Positions 1-9,209 of a DNA stretch of 64,000 bases are shown in pieces. Every line of letters starts with the position of its first letter. Position 1 is the first letter of the stretch. The DNA comes from Streptococcus sp. k-402 (lineage in GTDB: Bacteria > Bacillota > Bacilli > Lactobacillales > Streptococcaceae), in NCBI RefSeq assembly GCF_013277515.1, contig NZ_VMNB01000003.1, positions 78,437 through 142,436 on the forward strand. Direction: 5' to 3'. The notes under the pieces are model-generated. The model did not search any database. It saw only the letters and a list, made by a program, of their open reading frames with translations, and was not told where the DNA came from. The position numbers were made by a program, and so were the translations under genes.

Positions 1-84
1 TCAGTTCTATCTGCAACCTCAAAGCAGTGCTTTGAGCAACCTACGGCTAGCTTCCTAGTTTGCTATTTGATTTTCATTGAGTAT
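1..84 (+). repeat. BOX element, 3' part (partial boxB plus boxC)
   Basis: The window opens inside a BOX repeat. The TCAGTTCTATCTGCAACCTC segment is boxB-like, followed by boxC (AACCTACGGCTAGCTTCC) and the terminal GATTTTCATTGAGTAT. BOX elements are short non-coding repeats typical of S. pneumoniae and close relatives. The boxA part lies outside the window. A second, fuller copy is at 15384-15559. Confidence 0.85.
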
Positions 85-189
85 AAGTTGAAATGATTGA
101 TTTTGTATGATTCTATGATTATGAAGCGAATGTTTCTAAGTCCTGTTAGACAAAAAAATCTACTTGTAAAAAATTTTAAGGAGATAAAT

Positions 190-1782
190 TTGAAAAATAT
201 AATCTTTTGCACGTCCCCATTTCAAGTTTTAGTCGCAAAAGAAGTCGTTCAGACTGTTTCAGAAGATTTTATTGGGATTTATCTAAAGATGTCAGATGAT
301 CAGAGACAGACTTACTATGCTGAACGGATGAAGGAATTTTGTAAGGAAGTCATTGTTTTAGAAGGAAAAACTGTTTTAGACGATATGCAGGAAGCTTTAA
401 AAGGGAAGTCTGTCAGTAATATCTATTTAGCGAGCTTAGATAATCCTGTAGCGCTTAATCTATTTAATCCCAGTACGATGAATTTGTATAGCTTTGATGA
501 TGGTAGTACTTCAATTGTGCCGCTTAATTTCTATACACAAGGTCTTGACAGGACGATTCAAGCTACACATTTTACTATGAGGGAGGTCCTGTCATTTTCA
601 ACTAGACATTATACGGTATTTGAGGATTGCATTCTCTTTCCAAAAGAGAAACAGGTCTTTTTAAAGCTTGATATTAAACCAATTGATTTTCATAGAGCTA
701 AGAATGGTAAAAAAATAAGTGTTTTTTTGGGGCAATTTTTAGCCTCTCTCCCTTATCAGGAATCTTTTGAAATCACTAGACAATTGACTTCAAAAATTTT
801 AGATGAAAAGAAGATTGATTACTACTATCCTCACCCTAGAATTCCTTTGAATGTCTCACCAGATAAATTCAAGGAAACTAGGTTCTGTTTTGAAGAAGAA
901 ATTTATCTTTTGCTAGAAGAATATGAGTTCGTTGAGGTTCATAGTTTTTATTCGACAGCACTTTTATTGATAAAAGATATAGAAGGAGTATCGGTTCATG
1001 GTTATCGTACTTTTTTAACAACTCATGAATCAGATGTTTTTGCAAAATTGGGTGTACCCTATCAAAATGTATCTCAATCAGGTACACAGGTTGATATTGT
1101 TATGCCTACGTACAATAATGAAGAGACTATTCAACTCTCAATTGAATCTGTTTTAAATCAGACTCATGAAAATTTCAATTTAATTATCGTTGATGATGGT
1201 TCTACAGATAGAACAGAAGAAATTTGTAAATCCTATCATTGGGAGCCAAGAATCAAATATTTCAAAAAAGAACACGGTGGAATTTCAAAAGCTTTGAATT
1301 TTGGAATTTCTAAAAGCGATAGTATGTATATAGCTAGACAGGATGCTGATGATTTGTGGGCTCCATGGCATTTAGGCTTACTATTATATAGACTAGAAAA
1401 AGAAAGTCATTTAGATATTATTGGAGCTAAAGTGATTGCTGAAGAGGATAAACTATCTGATAAGCTTATATACAACAAATTTAATGAATTATCAGGAGAG
1501 TTGTTATGGTTATACCTTGCTTACCGAAATATATTTAACCATTCAACTGTCATTTTTAAGCGTTCTGCATATGATGAAGCAGGAGGTTATCATTCTGACT
1601 TTGATGGAATGGAAGATTGGCACTTATGGGCGAGATTGGTCACAAAGGATAATGCTCTCATTCTCAATACTGTTACAACCTATTATCGCTTATCAAATCA
1701 GCATAGACGAGAAATGGCTTTTAGATCACGATTGGCTAAAAGTCGAGGGCTGTCGTTAGAGGAGGTATTGAAACATGACTAA
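190..1782 (+). CDS. Two-domain glycosyltransferase (GT52-like N-terminus, GT2 C-terminus)
   Basis: A cytoplasmic enzyme of about 530 residues. The first ~310 residues resemble family GT52 (sialyltransferase-like): an early CTSPFQ motif, FDDGSTS near residue 133 and a YYPHPR motif. The rest is a GT-A family 2 domain with VDIVMPTYNNEE, VDDGSTDRT and ARQDADD, the nucleotide-sugar and metal-binding signatures. I chose the TTG at 190 because AAGGAG lies 6 nt upstream; the frame stays open to an ATG at 97 that has no good ribosome site. It overlaps the next glycosyltransferase by 8 nt, so the two are co-translated. They lie directly upstream of a large LPxTG protein, which suggests adhesin or surface-glycan glycosylation. 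Family assignment is from motifs; the acceptor and donor are unknown. Confidence 0.75.
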   Translation: MKNIIFCTSPFQVLVAKEVVQTVSEDFIGIYLKMSDDQRQTYYAERMKEFCKEVIVLEGKTVLDDMQEALKGKSVSNIYLASLDNPVALNLFNPSTMNLYSFDDGSTSIVPLNFYTQGLDRTIQATHFTMREVLSFSTRHYTVFEDCILFPKEKQVFLKLDIKPIDFHRAKNGKKISVFLGQFLASLPYQESFEITRQLTSKILDEKKIDYYYPHPRIPLNVSPDKFKETRFCFEEEIYLLLEEYEFVEVHSFYSTALLLIKDIEGVSVHGYRTFLTTHESDVFAKLGVPYQNVSQSGTQVDIVMPTYNNEETIQLSIESVLNQTHENFNLIIVDDGSTDRTEEICKSYHWEPRIKYFKKEHGGISKALNFGISKSDSMYIARQDADDLWAPWHLGLLLYRLEKESHLDIIGAKVIAEEDKLSDKLIYNKFNELSGELLWLYLAYRNIFNHSTVIFKRSAYDEAGGYHSDFDGMEDWHLWARLVTKDNALILNTVTTYYRLSNQHRREMAFRSRLAKSRGLSLEEVLKHD

Positions 1783-3019
1783 AGTGTTTACTATAAAGGA
1801 ACATCTTCCTATCAATATCTATGGCTTTGAAAGAAGTCAATTGGCACGTCAAGAAATTTTTAAAAGTCTGCAAGTAGAGCAAGAAATTATTTTAACAAAT
1901 TTGGGGAATTTTGTAGCGAATTTTGTAGAAACATTGGAAAAGCTTGGCTTTGAAAACTTCTATCATGTTATTTTTGATCAGTCAGACCTGGCTAGACAAA
2001 AACCGAGTGTCCCAAAAGAATTTGTGCAAGAGCTAAGCAATGTTACCGAAGTAGAGTATACAAATGAAGGATATGTAGGTTTGGTCCGCTATGAAAATGG
2101 CGATATTGAATGTTATACTTCTCAATTGCTTTATCGCTTCCATTGTCAAGACGAACAATTTACCCTTTATGATAGTAATGGAGAATTTCTGAGGGGTGAT
2201 GTGAGTGAAAATTACCATTCTTATCAAAACCTAAGAAGTGGAGAAACCTATACGCAATGGCAATTGGTCAGTCTCTATCTAGCTAATCATTCTACGATAG
2301 ATGATCGATTTATCATTGATATGGTAAATGAATATCCTCTTCAATTGAGAAAATTTTTCCAAAATACAGGCCGGAAATTATTTGCTTACACCCATTACAA
2401 TATTTTAGACCCGATGATGAAGTTTGTCTTACAAGGCTGGTGTCAGAATATCGTTGCAAGTCCTGTTTTAGAGCAGATGATAGGGAAAGATAAGGTTCGC
2501 TTTTTACCTCCAATGTTTGTGGAGGAAGTTTTGGAAAAAGAATATGCAACAGTTACCGATTGGTGTATCGTTGGTAATATGACCATGGTGAAACGTTGTG
2601 CATGGGCTATCGAGGCCTTTAGACAAGTTCCTGATAGTCAGCTAACGATTTATGGAAACCTACCTAAAGGTTATAGACAGGAAGACTTACCGCTGAATGT
2701 CCATTATGCAGGTTTTCTAGAAGAAGTTCCTTATGAGAAACACCGAGGCTATCTATCGTGTTCTATGAGTGAATGTTTTGCTAATTCGGCTGTGGAAGCA
2801 TCTGCCAAGGGCTTGGTCTGTCTCTTGTCGGACACAGATTTAGCTCACAGATACTACAAGAATCAATCTAAAGTTGTCACAACATTTGGTGACATTGGAG
2901 AGTTAATCTTGTGGTTAAATGCTTATCAAAAAGAAGGCCGTTATGCATCGGCAACCTTTGCTAAAGACTATCAAAAGAGGGAAACTTTGGAGTTATATAA
3001 GTTTACATTATCTCTGTAA
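1775..3019 (+). CDS. Putative glycosyltransferase (GT-B-like)
   Basis: A 414-residue soluble protein without signal peptide or membrane segment. The C-terminal half has the look of a GT-B nucleotide-sugar-binding domain: WCIVGNMTMVKR, SQLTIYGNLPKGY, VHYAGFLEEVPYE, and SMSECFANSAVEASAKG in the position of the usual EGFG..EAMA motif. Its general plan recalls the glycosyltransferases that accompany glycosylated streptococcal adhesins, but I cannot assign it to a named Gtf. The start is ATG preceded by GAGGAGG, inside the end of the preceding gene. The promoter of the next gene begins inside its last codons. Confidence 0.65.
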   Translation: MTKVFTIKEHLPINIYGFERSQLARQEIFKSLQVEQEIILTNLGNFVANFVETLEKLGFENFYHVIFDQSDLARQKPSVPKEFVQELSNVTEVEYTNEGYVGLVRYENGDIECYTSQLLYRFHCQDEQFTLYDSNGEFLRGDVSENYHSYQNLRSGETYTQWQLVSLYLANHSTIDDRFIIDMVNEYPLQLRKFFQNTGRKLFAYTHYNILDPMMKFVLQGWCQNIVASPVLEQMIGKDKVRFLPPMFVEEVLEKEYATVTDWCIVGNMTMVKRCAWAIEAFRQVPDSQLTIYGNLPKGYRQEDLPLNVHYAGFLEEVPYEKHRGYLSCSMSECFANSAVEASAKGLVCLLSDTDLAHRYYKNQSKVVTTFGDIGELILWLNAYQKEGRYASATFAKDYQKRETLELYKFTLSL

Positions 3020-3030
3020 AATGCTATAAT
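3002..3030 (+). promoter_or_regulatory. Promoter of the MucBP adhesin gene
   Basis: TTTACA (3002-3007), a 17-nt spacer and TATAAT (3025-3030) with an extended TG. The -35 box lies within the last codons of the upstream glycosyltransferase, so the adhesin can be expressed separately from it. Confidence 0.7.
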
Positions 3031-3044
3031 AGATGATAATACAT

Positions 3045-3072
3045 CGATTTAATATATATATATATTAAATCG
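3045..3072. repeat. Perfect 28-bp AT-rich palindrome in the adhesin leader
   Basis: CGATTTAATATATA is followed directly by its exact reverse complement, so the stem is 14 bp with no spacer. It starts 15 nt after the -10 box and ends about 36 nt before the start codon, so it should lie at the 5' end of the mRNA. It could be a stabilising 5' hairpin or an operator; no T-tract follows, so it is not a terminator. Confidence 0.7.
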
Positions 3073-3108
3073 TCGAAAAACAATGAATTTTTTGGAGAAT
3101 AGTATTTT

Positions 3109-6100
3109 ATGTTTCATAATAAACAAGAAAAATTTTCCCTTCGTAAGTATAAAGATGGACGTACAGATTCTAAACTTATTGGGGCAACAATTTTAGCGAC
3201 AGGTGTGGCTTTATCTGTTGGTGCAAGTCCAGTATTTGCAGCTGTTTTATCAAATGGTACAGACACAGCAACAGTAGTGAGTGATACTTCAAAAGTAGCC
3301 TCTACATCAGCTACAACATTCACAGATGATAAAAATTCTAAAACTGTAAAAGTGGATGCAGTATTAGGAAAAGATGTAGCTGAACCAACAAAAGCGAATC
3401 AAAACACAGGTGATGTGGACGGTAATGATACAGTAAACTTCAAAACAGAAGCAACGGTCAACTACAAACTTGAGTCTGACAAATCATTACTAAAAACAGA
3501 AACAGTAGAAGGTGAAAAAGGTACAGTAACAACTCCTTATGATAAAAAAGGGATTGCTTATGATACTGATGGTAAAGACTATCGTGAATCAACTGTAGCC
3601 AAAACAGGAGCTGAGGTAACAGCTGAAACGGGTAAAAAAGATACAGTAGAAGCAAATAACAAGGTTTATGAATACGTTCGTTCTGAAGTAGAGGGTGCTG
3701 ATAAAGCAACTTATGAAAAAACAAGCTTCAACAATATCGAAGCAAGAGTATCTCCAGAAGGAATGCACAATAAACTAGGGGAAATCGATTATACAAAAAC
3801 AGCAGGGAAAGTTTACCTAGTTGAAGAAACTGCCGATGGACAATACGGAAAATTCGTCGAAGCTAATGGCGTATCTAGCGATGAAGATGCAGTAGCTAAA
3901 TGGAAAGATGGTCAAGCAAATGCCAAAGACTTCACTAAAGAAAATGTAACCCTTCAAGAAGGAGATACAGTCCTTGTAATGGATAAAGACACGTATGCGG
4001 TGGGTGATAATAAGAAAGTAACAACTACTAAAAAATATCGTTCGCCATCGTTTGTAGTTGAAAATAATTTTGTAACATATGCTGTAACAAAATATGAGAC
4101 GGAAACGTACTTGTTAGATGTGAAAGAGGATGTATCAAGTGAATTCTATAAAGCGGGTGCTGATGGGGTATTTGGAACCGCGGATGATGAGAAAGTGGGC
4201 GAAATAGATAGACTTTATAAACTGAATGCTTCCGAAGGAGATAATATAGACTACCACCAAGACTACTTCAAAGGAAAAAAGAAAGATAATTCAGAATTAA
4301 AAAATGCTAGGCCAGCTGACATTTTAAAGAATGATTATCACTTTTATTACGAATTGCTGAAATATGCCGAAGAAAAAGCTAGAGATTTTGGAGATGAAGC
4401 AGGTTTAGCGAAGGTAATAGCTGCTAAAGAAAGATTAGATAATTTTATTGAAGAAAAAAGTAAAAGTATCGATATAGGTTATATAAAAAAAGAGGACAAT
4501 AGTGTTGAATATGGTTATAATTTAGAAAATAGTTTTTTTGATAATGATCCAGAAAGGAAATCTTATAAGAAGGATATTGAAAATATAATCGGAGACTTCA
4601 CAATTAAAGGAGAGAATACGACTAAAGAAGTAAATGGTATTATTGAAAAAACCACAATAAGTAGAAGAATGTTCACATTTGTAACTGCTGACTCATCGGA
4701 AGATTATGCTACAGAATATTTTAATAGCGAAGAAATTAAATTACAATATGCAGCAATTGTCACAAAAGAAAATATGAAGGGAGAGCTTATTGAAACACTT
4801 GTAAGAGACCAAGAATTTAATGAATTAACTAAAAAAGGAACTGTAACAGTTGAAGAAGATGGAACAGTTACAGTAGTATCACCTGAAGAATCTGTGGAAG
4901 TTAAGGTGTATAAAGGTAATACAGATGAGGAAATAAAAGGGACAAACGAACGTTACACTATAACTGATAATGATGATATTAACTTCTTTAGTACCAAAGA
5001 CATAACAACTCATAATGAAACAACCTACACTACAAAAGAAGTGATTACTCCGATTCGTGCTTATAAAGTAATGAGTGAAGCAAAACCAGTCGTAACTCAT
5101 TATTATAGGGAAAAAATCACAAAAGAAGAAGCTGGAGAAGCAACAGCTTCTAAACAAGGTAGCGTAGTTATCAAGTATGTCACAACTGATGGAAAACAAT
5201 TAAAATCAGAAACTGATAAAGATAATGTTACATTAGAAACAAAAACTATCGTAAGCTTGTACTCAGGTGAAACAAAAGTTGGTGAACGTACAGATGTTGC
5301 AACTGTAGAACAAAACTACGACACTACTGATAAACAATATCCAACGCTAGTAGATGCTGAAACGGGATATACATATGAGTATGTAGGTCTCAAACAAGGA
5401 TCACCAGCAGCTAGTGGAAAAGTAGTAGAAGGAACAACAGAAGTTGTTTACGAATACCGTCTAGTAAGTGAAGAAGAAAAAACTCCATCTAAATCAGAAG
5501 TTACAAAAACAGGTTCTGTTGATGTGAAACACGTTGTTATTAACGAAGATGGAAGCTTGAAAACATTAAAAGAAACAGAAGTAGTGAAGAATAATGTTCC
5601 TCTGGAGTATGAAGATACTTACGTAACATACTCAAAAGGAGTGAAGGTTTCTGAACGTACAGAAAAACGCGCAGTTGCTGAAAAATACGACACTACTGAT
5701 AAACAATACCCAACGCTAGTAGATGCTGAAACTGGATTCACATATAAGTATGTAGGTCTCAAACAAGATTCACCAGCAGCTAGTGGAAAAGTAGTAGAAG
5801 GAACAACAGAAGTTGTTTACGAATACCGTCTAGTAAGTGAAGAAGAGAAAACCCCATCTAAATCAGAAGTTACAAAAACAGGTTCTGTCGATGTGAAACA
5901 CGTTGTTATTAACGAAGATGGAAGCTTGAAAACATTAAAAGAAACAGAAGTAGTGAAGAATAATGTTCCTCTAGAGTATGAAGATACTTATGTAACATAC
6001 TCAAAAGGAGTGAAGGTTTCAGAGCGTACAGAAAGACGCACAGTAACAGAAAACTATGATACAACGGCTAAACAATACCCAACGCTAAAAGATGAAGCTA

Positions 6101-8079
6101 CGGGCTTAGTTTATAGATATGTCGGTTTAATGTCTGACTCAGCTTCAGCAACTGGTGATGTGACTGAAGGTGAAAAACACGTTATTTATAGCTATACGTT
6201 AGATAAACAAGAAGAAATAACACCATCTAAAGTAGTTGATACTAAAGGTTCTGTAGTTGTTAAATTCGTTGATGCTAATGGTAATGAAATCAAAAATGCT
6301 GAAAATGTAGTAACAGATGCAGTTATTAAAACAACGAAAACATACGCGACTAAGTCAGGTGATGTAGTTCTATCAACGCGTGATGAAGTAACAAATAACG
6401 ATGTAGATTACAGTACTGAAAACAATAAAGTACAAACAATCATAACAGTGGGTGGTAAGAAATACACATTCTATCGCGTATTACCAGTAGATACTAATTT
6501 CAACAACGTAGTAGAAGAAACTGGTAAGGTGAAAGAAGGAACTACAACAGTTGTTTATCAATACGATGAAATCATTCCAGTTGATCCAACTAAACCAGGA
6601 GATAAAGTTCCAAAAGATCCACAAAATCGTACCTATGAACAATTAGGAGTATTAAAAGAAGTGAAACGTAATATCACTTACGTTTACGAAAATGGACCAA
6701 AAGTAGGACAAGAAGCAAGTGCGCCTGCTAACCAAAATGCACGTTTCACAAGAAGTGCAGAAATCAATAGTAGAACCGGTGAAGTAGTATACACAAGCGA
6801 ATGGACTAAAGAACAAAAACTTGCTGAAGTAGTATCACCAAAAATCGATAAATACTCTGTAGACAAAGAAAAAGTAGCAGAATTACCAGTAACACACGAA
6901 TCAACTGACAGTAGCGAAATTGTTAAATACCGTGAAAATCCTGATGTCATCGAACACGATGTAGCGAAAGATAAAAAAGGTTCTGTAGTTGTTAAGTATG
7001 TAGACGCTCAAGGAAATGAAATTGACACTGCAGTTACTGTTAAAGATAATGTAGTAGTAGAAAAAGCTACGACAAAAGTCTATGCTAATCGTGATGCTGA
7101 AACAACATATACAGTAACAAATGAAGAATATAGCACAGTAGAAAATCGTAAAGAAACAATAGAATTTAACGGTAAGAAATATATTTACCGACGAGTACTA
7201 CCAGTGTCAACAACTCTAGGAAACTCAGATAAAGAATCAGGTAAAATTCCAGAAGGAACAACAACGGTTATTTATCAATACGCAGAAGAAGTAGAACCAT
7301 TTATTCCGCCATTCCCACCAAAAGAGGAAGTGCCAGAATACAATGGAAAAGTAGATGATGCTGAAAAAGATAAAAAAGGAACAGTAATCGTTAAATTTGT
7401 AGATGTTAATGAAAACTTCCTTGCATCAGATGTTGTTGTAAAAGATAATGTAGTTGTAGCTAAAGCAAGTACTACAATTACGGGCGATAAGGCAGAGACT
7501 ACATACACTGCGACTGGTGAAGAGTATGCGGTGACACCACCACAAACGATTGAAGTGGATGGAGTGACATTCCGATTGAAACGTGTTCTTCCAGCTTCTG
7601 ATAAGTTCAACAATACGATTGAGGAAAAAGGACTGGTTAAAGAAGGTGTTACTACTATTGTTTACCAATATGTAATGCAAATGGATGCTCCAAAAGTAGA
7701 AGTTCCTGAGTTTGACGGTGGAGTGGTTCCGTTAGATCCTCCAGTTGTGGACATTCCAGAGTTGAAGATTCCTGAAGAGCCTAAGCCAGAGCCAAAACCG
7801 GAACCGAAACCAGAGCCTAAGCCAGAACCGACTCCAACACCAACACCAACACCTACTCCTACCCCTCAACAAAACGAAAATCCGGAAACACCTAAAGTTC
7901 CGAATAACTCAGTTCCATCAACTTATCATTCTGGTGGAAATACTTATCCAGCTCCATCAAGGGAAGTATCTCAATTGCCAAATACAGGTACTGAGTCAAA
8001 TGCAACCTTAGCAGCATTTGGATTTGTTGGCATTTTGAGTGGATTAAGGCTTGTTCTACGTAAGAAGGATAGTGAATAG
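3109..8079 (+). CDS. LPNTG-anchored surface protein with MucBP-type repeats
   Basis: A 1656-residue cell-wall protein. Residues 1-45 form a YSIRK-like signal (FSLRKYKDGR, then a hydrophobic stretch ending in PVFAA). A long non-repeat region (about 46-680) carries most of the unique sequence. From about 680 come several MucBP-type modules (GSVVVKYVDAQGNEI, TTxVIYQY), two of them almost identical over 123 residues. A PEPKPEP/TPTP wall-spanning stretch precedes the sortase motif LPNTG at 1623-1627, a hydrophobic segment and a basic tail. The family is known for binding mucin or host glycoproteins; the ligand here is inferred only. It has its own promoter and a ribosome site (GGAG 11 nt upstream), with a terminator after the stop. 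The two upstream glycosyltransferases may modify it. Confidence 0.85.
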   Translation: MFHNKQEKFSLRKYKDGRTDSKLIGATILATGVALSVGASPVFAAVLSNGTDTATVVSDTSKVASTSATTFTDDKNSKTVKVDAVLGKDVAEPTKANQNTGDVDGNDTVNFKTEATVNYKLESDKSLLKTETVEGEKGTVTTPYDKKGIAYDTDGKDYRESTVAKTGAEVTAETGKKDTVEANNKVYEYVRSEVEGADKATYEKTSFNNIEARVSPEGMHNKLGEIDYTKTAGKVYLVEETADGQYGKFVEANGVSSDEDAVAKWKDGQANAKDFTKENVTLQEGDTVLVMDKDTYAVGDNKKVTTTKKYRSPSFVVENNFVTYAVTKYETETYLLDVKEDVSSEFYKAGADGVFGTADDEKVGEIDRLYKLNASEGDNIDYHQDYFKGKKKDNSELKNARPADILKNDYHFYYELLKYAEEKARDFGDEAGLAKVIAAKERLDNFIEEKSKSIDIGYIKKEDNSVEYGYNLENSFFDNDPERKSYKKDIENIIGDFTIKGENTTKEVNGIIEKTTISRRMFTFVTADSSEDYATEYFNSEEIKLQYAAIVTKENMKGELIETLVRDQEFNELTKKGTVTVEEDGTVTVVSPEESVEVKVYKGNTDEEIKGTNERYTITDNDDINFFSTKDITTHNETTYTTKEVITPIRAYKVMSEAKPVVTHYYREKITKEEAGEATASKQGSVVIKYVTTDGKQLKSETDKDNVTLETKTIVSLYSGETKVGERTDVATVEQNYDTTDKQYPTLVDAETGYTYEYVGLKQGSPAASGKVVEGTTEVVYEYRLVSEEEKTPSKSEVTKTGSVDVKHVVINEDGSLKTLKETEVVKNNVPLEYEDTYVTYSKGVKVSERTEKRAVAEKYDTTDKQYPTLVDAETGFTYKYVGLKQDSPAASGKVVEGTTEVVYEYRLVSEEEKTPSKSEVTKTGSVDVKHVVINEDGSLKTLKETEVVKNNVPLEYEDTYVTYSKGVKVSERTERRTVTENYDTTAKQYPTLKDEATGLVYRYVGLMSDSASATGDVTEGEKHVIYSYTLDKQEEITPSKVVDTKGSVVVKFVDANGNEIKNAENVVTDAVIKTTKTYATKSGDVVLSTRDEVTNNDVDYSTENNKVQTIITVGGKKYTFYRVLPVDTNFNNVVEETGKVKEGTTTVVYQYDEIIPVDPTKPGDKVPKDPQNRTYEQLGVLKEVKRNITYVYENGPKVGQEASAPANQNARFTRSAEINSRTGEVVYTSEWTKEQKLAEVVSPKIDKYSVDKEKVAELPVTHESTDSSEIVKYRENPDVIEHDVAKDKKGSVVVKYVDAQGNEIDTAVTVKDNVVVEKATTKVYANRDAETTYTVTNEEYSTVENRKETIEFNGKKYIYRRVLPVSTTLGNSDKESGKIPEGTTTVIYQYAEEVEPFIPPFPPKEEVPEYNGKVDDAEKDKKGTVIVKFVDVNENFLASDVVVKDNVVVAKASTTITGDKAETTYTATGEEYAVTPPQTIEVDGVTFRLKRVLPASDKFNNTIEEKGLVKEGVTTIVYQYVMQMDAPKVEVPEFDGGVVPLDPPVVDIPELKIPEEPKPEPKPEPKPEPKPEPTPTPTPTPTPTPQQNENPETPKVPNNSVPSTYHSGGNTYPAPSREVSQLPNTGTESNATLAAFGFVGILSGLRLVLRKKDSE
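5320..6057 (+). repeat. Two near-identical 369-nt tandem units in the MucBP adhesin
   Basis: Units 5320-5688 and 5689-6057 encode 123 residues each, running from DTTDKQYPTL through VKHVVINEDGSL to VSERTE. They differ at only a few positions, so the duplication is recent and the copy number is likely to vary between strains. Flanking modules are related but clearly diverged. Confidence 0.8.
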
Positions 8080-8135
8080 TATTTGCTCAAAATATTGATT
8101 TATCAACTGTAGCAGGTTGGTGTTAGCTAAAATTT

Positions 8136-8167
8136 GGAGAGGACAATCGTTGTCTTCTCCACTTTTT
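8136..8167 (+). terminator. Rho-independent terminator after the MucBP adhesin
   Basis: GGAGAGGACAA, loop TCG, TTGTCTTCTCC (11 bp with one G-U pair), followed shortly by CTTTTT. Confidence 0.75.
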
Positions 8168-8311
8168 ATGTTAAGAGGGATAAAATAAGAGGACTTGTGC
8201 TTGATGAGATTGTTAGTATTTTCTGATTTGGTGTTGTAATAAGGTGATTGAAAAGTGTTGCTAATCCTATCATTACTCTATCCGTTTTTATCTTATTTCT
8301 AGGAAGGTTAG

Positions 8312-9016
8312 ATGAAAGAAAAATCTAAACCGATAGCCATTATTCTGATTCGTTCTGGATCTCGATGCTTAGTGGATAAAAATATTAAATCACTTGCAGG
8401 CAAACCTTTGGTTTTCTATACGATAGAGGTCGCTCTAGCCTCCAAGTTATTTAGTGAAATATGGGTATCGTCAGATTCTCCCACCTATCTGGAACTCTGT
8501 CGTCAAGTCTATCCAGAGATTTGCTGTGCCCACAGACCAAAAGAACTGGCCTTGTCAACAACCTCTAGTCTAGCAACTTTATGCGATTTTTTACAACCCT
8601 TTGAAGAGAATCAAGTATTCGTTAATTTACAGGTGACTTCACCCTTGAGAGAGGTAGATCACCTTACCGAATCCTATCAACTCTACTGCAAGTCTGGAGC
8701 AGATCATTTGATTTCCTGTGTCAAGGCAGACAAGAGTCGTAGTCTTTACTTGCAGTTGGAAGAGTCGCCATTTATCCGTCCACTTCAAGTTTCCAAGCAC
8801 TATGCTCGTCAGAAAGAGCCTCTTTACTACTATCCCAACGGAAGTATTTAGATTTCTCGTAAGAGTCTTTACCTACGGGATGAGAGCTTTTATACAGATA
8901 AGACAGTAGCTTATGAAATGCCAAAGCTCTATTCGTATGATATCGATGATGAGTTGGATTTTGAAGTCGTGGAGACTTTGTTACAACGCCACTACCTAGG
9001 TAAGAAAATAAGATAA
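8312..9016 (+). pseudogene. CMP-sugar synthetase (NeuA-like cytidylyltransferase), broken
   Basis: The frame encodes an acylneuraminate cytidylyltransferase-like protein with conserved NIKSLAGKPL, WVSSDSP, LQVTSPLR and YYYPNGSI segments. A TAG at 8849-8851 stops it at 179 residues, just after NGSI. The same frame then continues to 9016 with family-like sequence (SRKSLYLRDESFY, IDDELDFEVVETLL), which gives about 234 codons in all. The nucleotide-binding loop, normally close to PARGGSKG, reads LIRSGSRC here, a second sign of decay. The intact family activates sialic-acid-like sugars with CTP. The start follows a good AGGAAGG site. The GT52-like domain upstream would be an obvious user of its product. 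Sequencing error at the stop is possible, but the altered loop argues against that being the whole story. Confidence 0.8.
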
Positions 9017-9106
9017 AATGCCTCATTGTTACTATAATAAACTTGCGCACAAAGATTGACCATCCTATGAAGAGTTCAAGAATGAAGCCTATTTTCACGT
9101 TTTTTC

Positions 9107-9145
9107 TTGACTCTTTTTTTGCTTGTGATATAATTAACTGGTAAA
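9107..9145 (+). promoter_or_regulatory. adc operon promoter with AdcR-box-like site
   Basis: TTGACT (9107-9112), a 16-nt spacer and TATAAT (9129-9134). TTAACTGGTAAA at 9134-9145 differs at one position from the palindromic AdcR operator TTAACYRGTTAA and covers the transcription start. AdcR bound to zinc would therefore repress its own operon here. Confidence 0.75.
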
Positions 9146-9209
9146 TAAAATGTCAAAGAATAGTATTTTTCTCTTAAAAAAGAGAAGTTCAAAAGGAAAG
9201 GAGTCAGAT

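Noticed and set aside
9150..9209. Upstream start for AdcR at 9150
   Set aside because: That ATG lies about 9 nt from the likely transcription start and lacks a ribosome site; 9210 has AAAGGAG and gives the family's normal length.
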